A stretch of 24,808 nt of DNA, from contig JBCBJZ010000041.1 in assembly GCA_038522635.1 (NCBI GenBank), forward strand, positions 1 to 24,808, given 5' to 3'. Numbering within the stretch: position 1 is the first letter of the stretch; the number at the start of each line of letters is the position of its first letter. This document shows, one piece after another, positions 22,034-24,808 of the stretch. This DNA is from JBCBJZ01 sp038522635 (GTDB lineage Bacteria > Pseudomonadota > Alphaproteobacteria > Rhizobiales > Hyphomicrobiaceae). Position numbers and translations under genes: made by a program. The notes under the pieces were generated by a model, which saw nothing but the letters and a program-made list of their open reading frames with translations, was not told the origin of the DNA and did not search any database.

Positions 22034-23941
22034 TTACGCTGAAACCATGCCGCGAGCTTCGAGTGCCGCGGAGATTTCATCCAAAATAACCGGATCATCG
22101 ATCGTCGCAGGCATCGTGTAGCTTTCCCCATCGACGATGGCCCGCATGGTGGCCCGCAGGATCTTGCCCGAGCGCGTCTTGGGCAGACGGTTCACGGTCA
22201 CCACCGTCTTGAAGGCCGCGACCGGCCCGATCGTCTCACGCACAAGCTTGACCACCTCGCCTTCGATCTCGTCGTGCGGTCGGTTGACGCCGGCGTTGAG
22301 AACGATGAACCCGGCCGGCAACTGCCCCTTCAAGTCATCATGCACGCCCAACACCGCGCTTTCGGCGACATCGGGATGGCGTGCGACCACCTCTTCCATT
22401 TGCCCGGTCGACAGCCGGTGCCCCGCGACGTTGATCACATCGTCAGTGCGCGCCATCACATAGACGTAGCCGTCGTCGTCCATGTAGCCCGCATCCGACG
22501 TGGAATAGTAGCCGGGGAACTCGCGCAGGTAGCTGTCGCGGAACCTCTGATCGTTGTTCCACAGCGTTGGCAGGCAGGACGGCGGCATCGGCAGTTTGAT
22601 CGCGATCGTACCGCTTTCACCGCGCGCGACCTCCCGCCCCTGGTCATTGAGGACCTGCACGTCGTAGCCCGGCATCGGCACGGTCGGCGAACCGTATTTG
22701 ACCGGCAAAGCCCCGAGCCCCAGCGGATTGCCCGCGATCGCCCAGCCGGTTTCCGTCTGCCACCAATGGTCGATCACCGGGACCTTGAGATGGGTTTCAG
22801 CCCACTTGATCGTTTCGGGGTCGGCGCGTTCGCCGGCCAGAAACAGCGAGCGGAAGTTGCTCATGTCGTAATCGGCGAGCAGACGACCTTCGGGATCTTC
22901 TTTTTTGATCGCGCGAAAGGCGGTGGGCGCTGTGAAAAGCACGGCCACGTTATGCTCGGCAATCACCCGCCAGAACGCGCCCGCATCGGGCGTGCCGACG
23001 GGCTTGCCCTCATAGACGAGCGTGGTCGCCCCGTGCAGCAGCGGCGCGTAAACGATATAGGAGTGGCCGACCACCCAGCCGACATCGGAGGCAGCCCAAT
23101 AAACCTCGCCCGGGCGTACGCCGTACAAATGCGGCATCGTCCAATTGAGCGCCACCATGTGACCGCCAGTATCGCGCACCACGCCCTTGGGCGCGCCGGT
23201 GGTCCCGGACGTGTAAAGAATGTAAAGCGGATCGGTCGCCGCAACCGCAACGCAACCCGCAAGCAGGCTTTGCGCCTTCGCTGCAGCGATCGCATCCGCC
23301 CAATCGTGATCGCGGCCCTCGACCATGTCGGCGCGGGCGGCATCGCGTTGCAGCATCAAGATACCCGACGGCTGATGCGTGCTCAGCGCGATCGCCTCAT
23401 CGAGCAGCGGCTTATAGGCGACGATCCGGTTGGGCTCGATGCCGCAGGACGCCGCCAGGATCAGTGTTGGCGTGCAATCATCGATGCGCGTCGCCAGCTC
23501 CTTGGCAGCGAACCCGCCGAACACCACCGAGTGCACCGCTCCGATGCGCGCGCACGCCAGCATGGCCATCACCGCTTCGGGGATCATCGGCATGTAGATG
23601 ATCACGCGGTCACCCTTACTGACGCCGCGTTGGCGCAGCACGGCGGCAAGCGTCGCCACCTCTTCGGTCAGTTCCTGGTAGGAATAGCTGCGCTTGGTGC
23701 CGGTGACGGGGCTGTCGTAGATCAGCGCCGGTTGCGCGCCGCGCCCCGCGTCGACGTGGCGATCTAGGCAGTTGTGAGCGGTGTTGCCCTGCGCACCGGC
23801 GAACCAACGGCCATACGCCCCCTGGTAAGGATCAAACACCTTGTCCCACAGGCGGTACCAGTCGATGCCCTTTGCCGCTTCCGCCCAGAAGGCTTCGGGA
23901 TCGTCTTTCCATTGAGCGTAGGTATCGTGATAGCGAGACAT
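22034..23941 (-). CDS. prpE: Propionyl-CoA synthetase-like acyl-CoA ligase
   Basis: A 635-residue AMP-forming acyl-CoA synthetase. The N-terminal block (YHDTYAQWKDDPEAFWAEAA, then IDWYRLWDKVFD) and DSPVTGTK match PrpE more than acetyl-CoA synthetase. The adenylation motifs are YTSGTTGAPKG (243-253), WWQTETG (393-399) and the C-terminal lysine K593 in SGK, the usual acetylation-regulated residue. The reaction is propionate plus ATP and CoA to propionyl-CoA. ATG at 23941 is used because the protein then begins at the conserved SRYHDTY; GAGGA lies about 11 bases upstream. The frame is open 13 codons further. It is the first gene of a likely prpE-SDR operon. Other short acids could be substrates. 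Confidence 0.92.
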   Translation of the reverse strand: MSRYHDTYAQWKDDPEAFWAEAAKGIDWYRLWDKVFDPYQGAYGRWFAGAQGNTAHNCLDRHVDAGRGAQPALIYDSPVTGTKRSYSYQELTEEVATLAAVLRQRGVSKGDRVIIYMPMIPEAVMAMLACARIGAVHSVVFGGFAAKELATRIDDCTPTLILAASCGIEPNRIVAYKPLLDEAIALSTHQPSGILMLQRDAARADMVEGRDHDWADAIAAAKAQSLLAGCVAVAATDPLYILYTSGTTGAPKGVVRDTGGHMVALNWTMPHLYGVRPGEVYWAASDVGWVVGHSYIVYAPLLHGATTLVYEGKPVGTPDAGAFWRVIAEHNVAVLFTAPTAFRAIKKEDPEGRLLADYDMSNFRSLFLAGERADPETIKWAETHLKVPVIDHWWQTETGWAIAGNPLGLGALPVKYGSPTVPMPGYDVQVLNDQGREVARGESGTIAIKLPMPPSCLPTLWNNDQRFRDSYLREFPGYYSTSDAGYMDDDGYVYVMARTDDVINVAGHRLSTGQMEEVVARHPDVAESAVLGVHDDLKGQLPAGFIVLNAGVNRPHDEIEGEVVKLVRETIGPVAAFKTVVTVNRLPKTRSGKILRATMRAIVDGESYTMPATIDDPVILDEISAALEARGMVSA

Positions 23942-24230
23942 CGGCGGTGGTGTCCTCAGCATGGTGAGCGGGGCGGGCAAGCGGTTCGGTTTATGCGAAC
24001 GGCTCTGATGATAGGATAGGCGGGCGGACGGATTGACCCTTATGGGATACGATCACGCTGGCGGGCCGCTTCGCAAGCCGCTTTCGGATGGAAAGAGATG
24101 GCGGTGCCTTGGCCGTTTCCCGCATACGACACCCGCATCCTGCGGTACGCCACCCCGAAGAGGCTTGCCGCCCGAACCTCCTACCGCCCGCCGCCTCCAC
24201 ATTCGCTGTTGACGGAAGACCCACGCCGCC

Positions 24231-24247
24231 TCATCGGCATCCGATGA
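24231..24247. promoter_or_regulatory. 17-bp palindrome upstream of the TSUP gene
   Basis: TCATCGG (24231-24237), CAT, CCGATGA (24241-24247) is a perfect 7-bp inverted repeat with a 3-base centre, ending 39 bases before the ATG at 24287. It suits an operator for the permease gene. The rest of the 345-base gap 23942-24286 holds no convincing gene; it must contain the divergent prpE promoter. Confidence 0.35.
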
Positions 24248-24286
24248 TGCCCGCTACGCACTGCCCCCTGGTTTACACCGCACATC

Positions 24287-24808
24287 ATGATCACCGACCC
24301 CTGGTTCTACGCCGTCGCCGTCCCCGCCGTGCTGTTGGTCGGCCTCGCCAAGGGCGGCTTTGGCGGCCCCATCGCGCTCCTCGGCGTGCCGTTGATGAGC
24401 CTCTTCATCCCGCCGGTACAGGCGGCCGGCATCCTGCTGCCGATCCTTGTGGTGATGGATATCACGGGCCTGCTGACCTACCGCAGCACGTTCAAGGCGC
24501 CCGCGCTGTGGCTGCTGATCCCCGCCGCGATCATCGGCATCGGCGTCGGCTGGCTGGCGGCCGCCTATGTGACGAACGCCCATGTCCGCCTGATCGTGGG
24601 CCTTACCGCGCTGGTTTTCTCGTTGGACTATTTCTTAAACCGAGGCGGACGAAAGGCGCGCGCCAAGCCAGGGCCGCGTCAGGGCGTCTTCTGGGGTGCG
24701 GTTGCAGGCTTCACATCGTTTGTGGCGCACGCTGGGGGGCCACCTTTGGCAATGTATCTGCTGCCGCAACGTTTAGCGCCCGTGCTGTATGCCGGAACGA
24801 GCGTGGTG
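24287..24808 (+). CDS. TSUP family transporter (sulfite exporter TauE/SafE type), 5' part
   Basis: 174 codons are present with no stop before the window edge. The protein begins MITDPWFYAVAVPAVLLVG and has at least four hydrophobic segments (about residues 8-30, 44-62, 75-95 and 100-112). GLAKGGFGGPIALLGVPLMS is the first TSUP repeat motif, and SFVAHAGGPPLAMYLLPQ, starting about residue 144, is the second. A Lys/Arg/Gly-rich cytoplasmic loop (about 118-132) separates the halves. TSUP proteins move sulfite, sulfoacetate or other organic anions across the inner membrane. ATG at 24287 has no strong ribosome site upstream. Sulfite export would complement xsc, but the genes are 17 kb apart, so this link is only a possibility. 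Confidence 0.88.
   Translation, partial: MITDPWFYAVAVPAVLLVGLAKGGFGGPIALLGVPLMSLFIPPVQAAGILLPILVVMDITGLLTYRSTFKAPALWLLIPAAIIGIGVGWLAAAYVTNAHVRLIVGLTALVFSLDYFLNRGGRKARAKPGPRQGVFWGAVAGFTSFVAHAGGPPLAMYLLPQRLAPVLYAGTSVV

Noticed and set aside
22274..23767. A 497-codon open frame on the plus strand opposite prpE
   Set aside because: It lies wholly inside prpE, which has strong family motifs. Long antisense frames are common in GC-rich DNA, and the peptide is Arg/His-rich with no recognisable domain.

Overview
The window is GC-rich and densely coded. It most likely comes from an alphaproteobacterial chromosome. The main pointers are a DUF1013/TrcR-type protein (a family essentially confined to Alphaproteobacteria), a tRNA-Gln(CUG) of the form I associate with that class, a sulfoacetaldehyde acetyltransferase (xsc), and intergenic hairpin repeats resembling those of Hyphomicrobiales. 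The order is an inference; nothing here fixes genus or species. No phage, transposase, integrase or CRISPR array was seen.

Layout, left half. (1) 1-1774 is the 3' part of a prolyl-oligopeptidase-type serine peptidase (+), convergent with a Tat-exported metallo-beta-lactamase-fold hydrolase (1891-2886, -). (2) 3075-4891 (-) is a translationally coupled pair of secreted proteins of unknown function, the distal one ending in a CFI-box-CTERM-like domain. (3) 5268-7046 (-) is xsc, ended by a strong intrinsic terminator and standing without pta or taurine genes. (4) 7216-7658 holds an inverted repeat, tRNA-Gln(CUG) and three 36-bp tandem repeats. (5) 7808-9755 (+) is a copper-response unit: a CueR-type promoter, cueR and a Tat-exported multicopper oxidase.

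Layout, right half. (6) 9862-14869 (+) carries hyuA, hyuB and a mandelate-racemase-like enolase-superfamily enzyme. It is followed by a small protein that looks like an internally deleted carboxymuconolactone-decarboxylase-family member coupled to a TetR regulator (15010-15842), an ASCH-like protein (-), and a GMC oxidoreductase (16619-18244, +). (7) 18378-19849 (-) is maoC-ribF. (8) 20166-21032 (+) is trcR/DUF1013. (9) 21193-23941 (-) is prpE followed by an SDR dehydrogenase. (10) 24287 to the edge (+) is the 5' part of a TSUP/TauE-SafE permease.

How they may work together. cueR and the oxidase form a clear periplasmic copper-detoxification unit. hyuAB, the racemase-like gene, the TetR gene and the GMC oxidoreductase look like a small-molecule catabolic neighbourhood of unknown substrate. 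xsc releases sulfite and acetyl phosphate from sulfoacetaldehyde, and the TSUP permease could in principle export sulfite, but 17 kb separates them. The points most worth a second look are: the two diverged copies of one hairpin repeat (13678-13745, 18271-18363); the 36-bp minisatellite beside the tRNA; the mini CMD-like protein; the racemase homologue in which the second catalytic Lys is Arg; and the paired cysteine-bounded secreted proteins.
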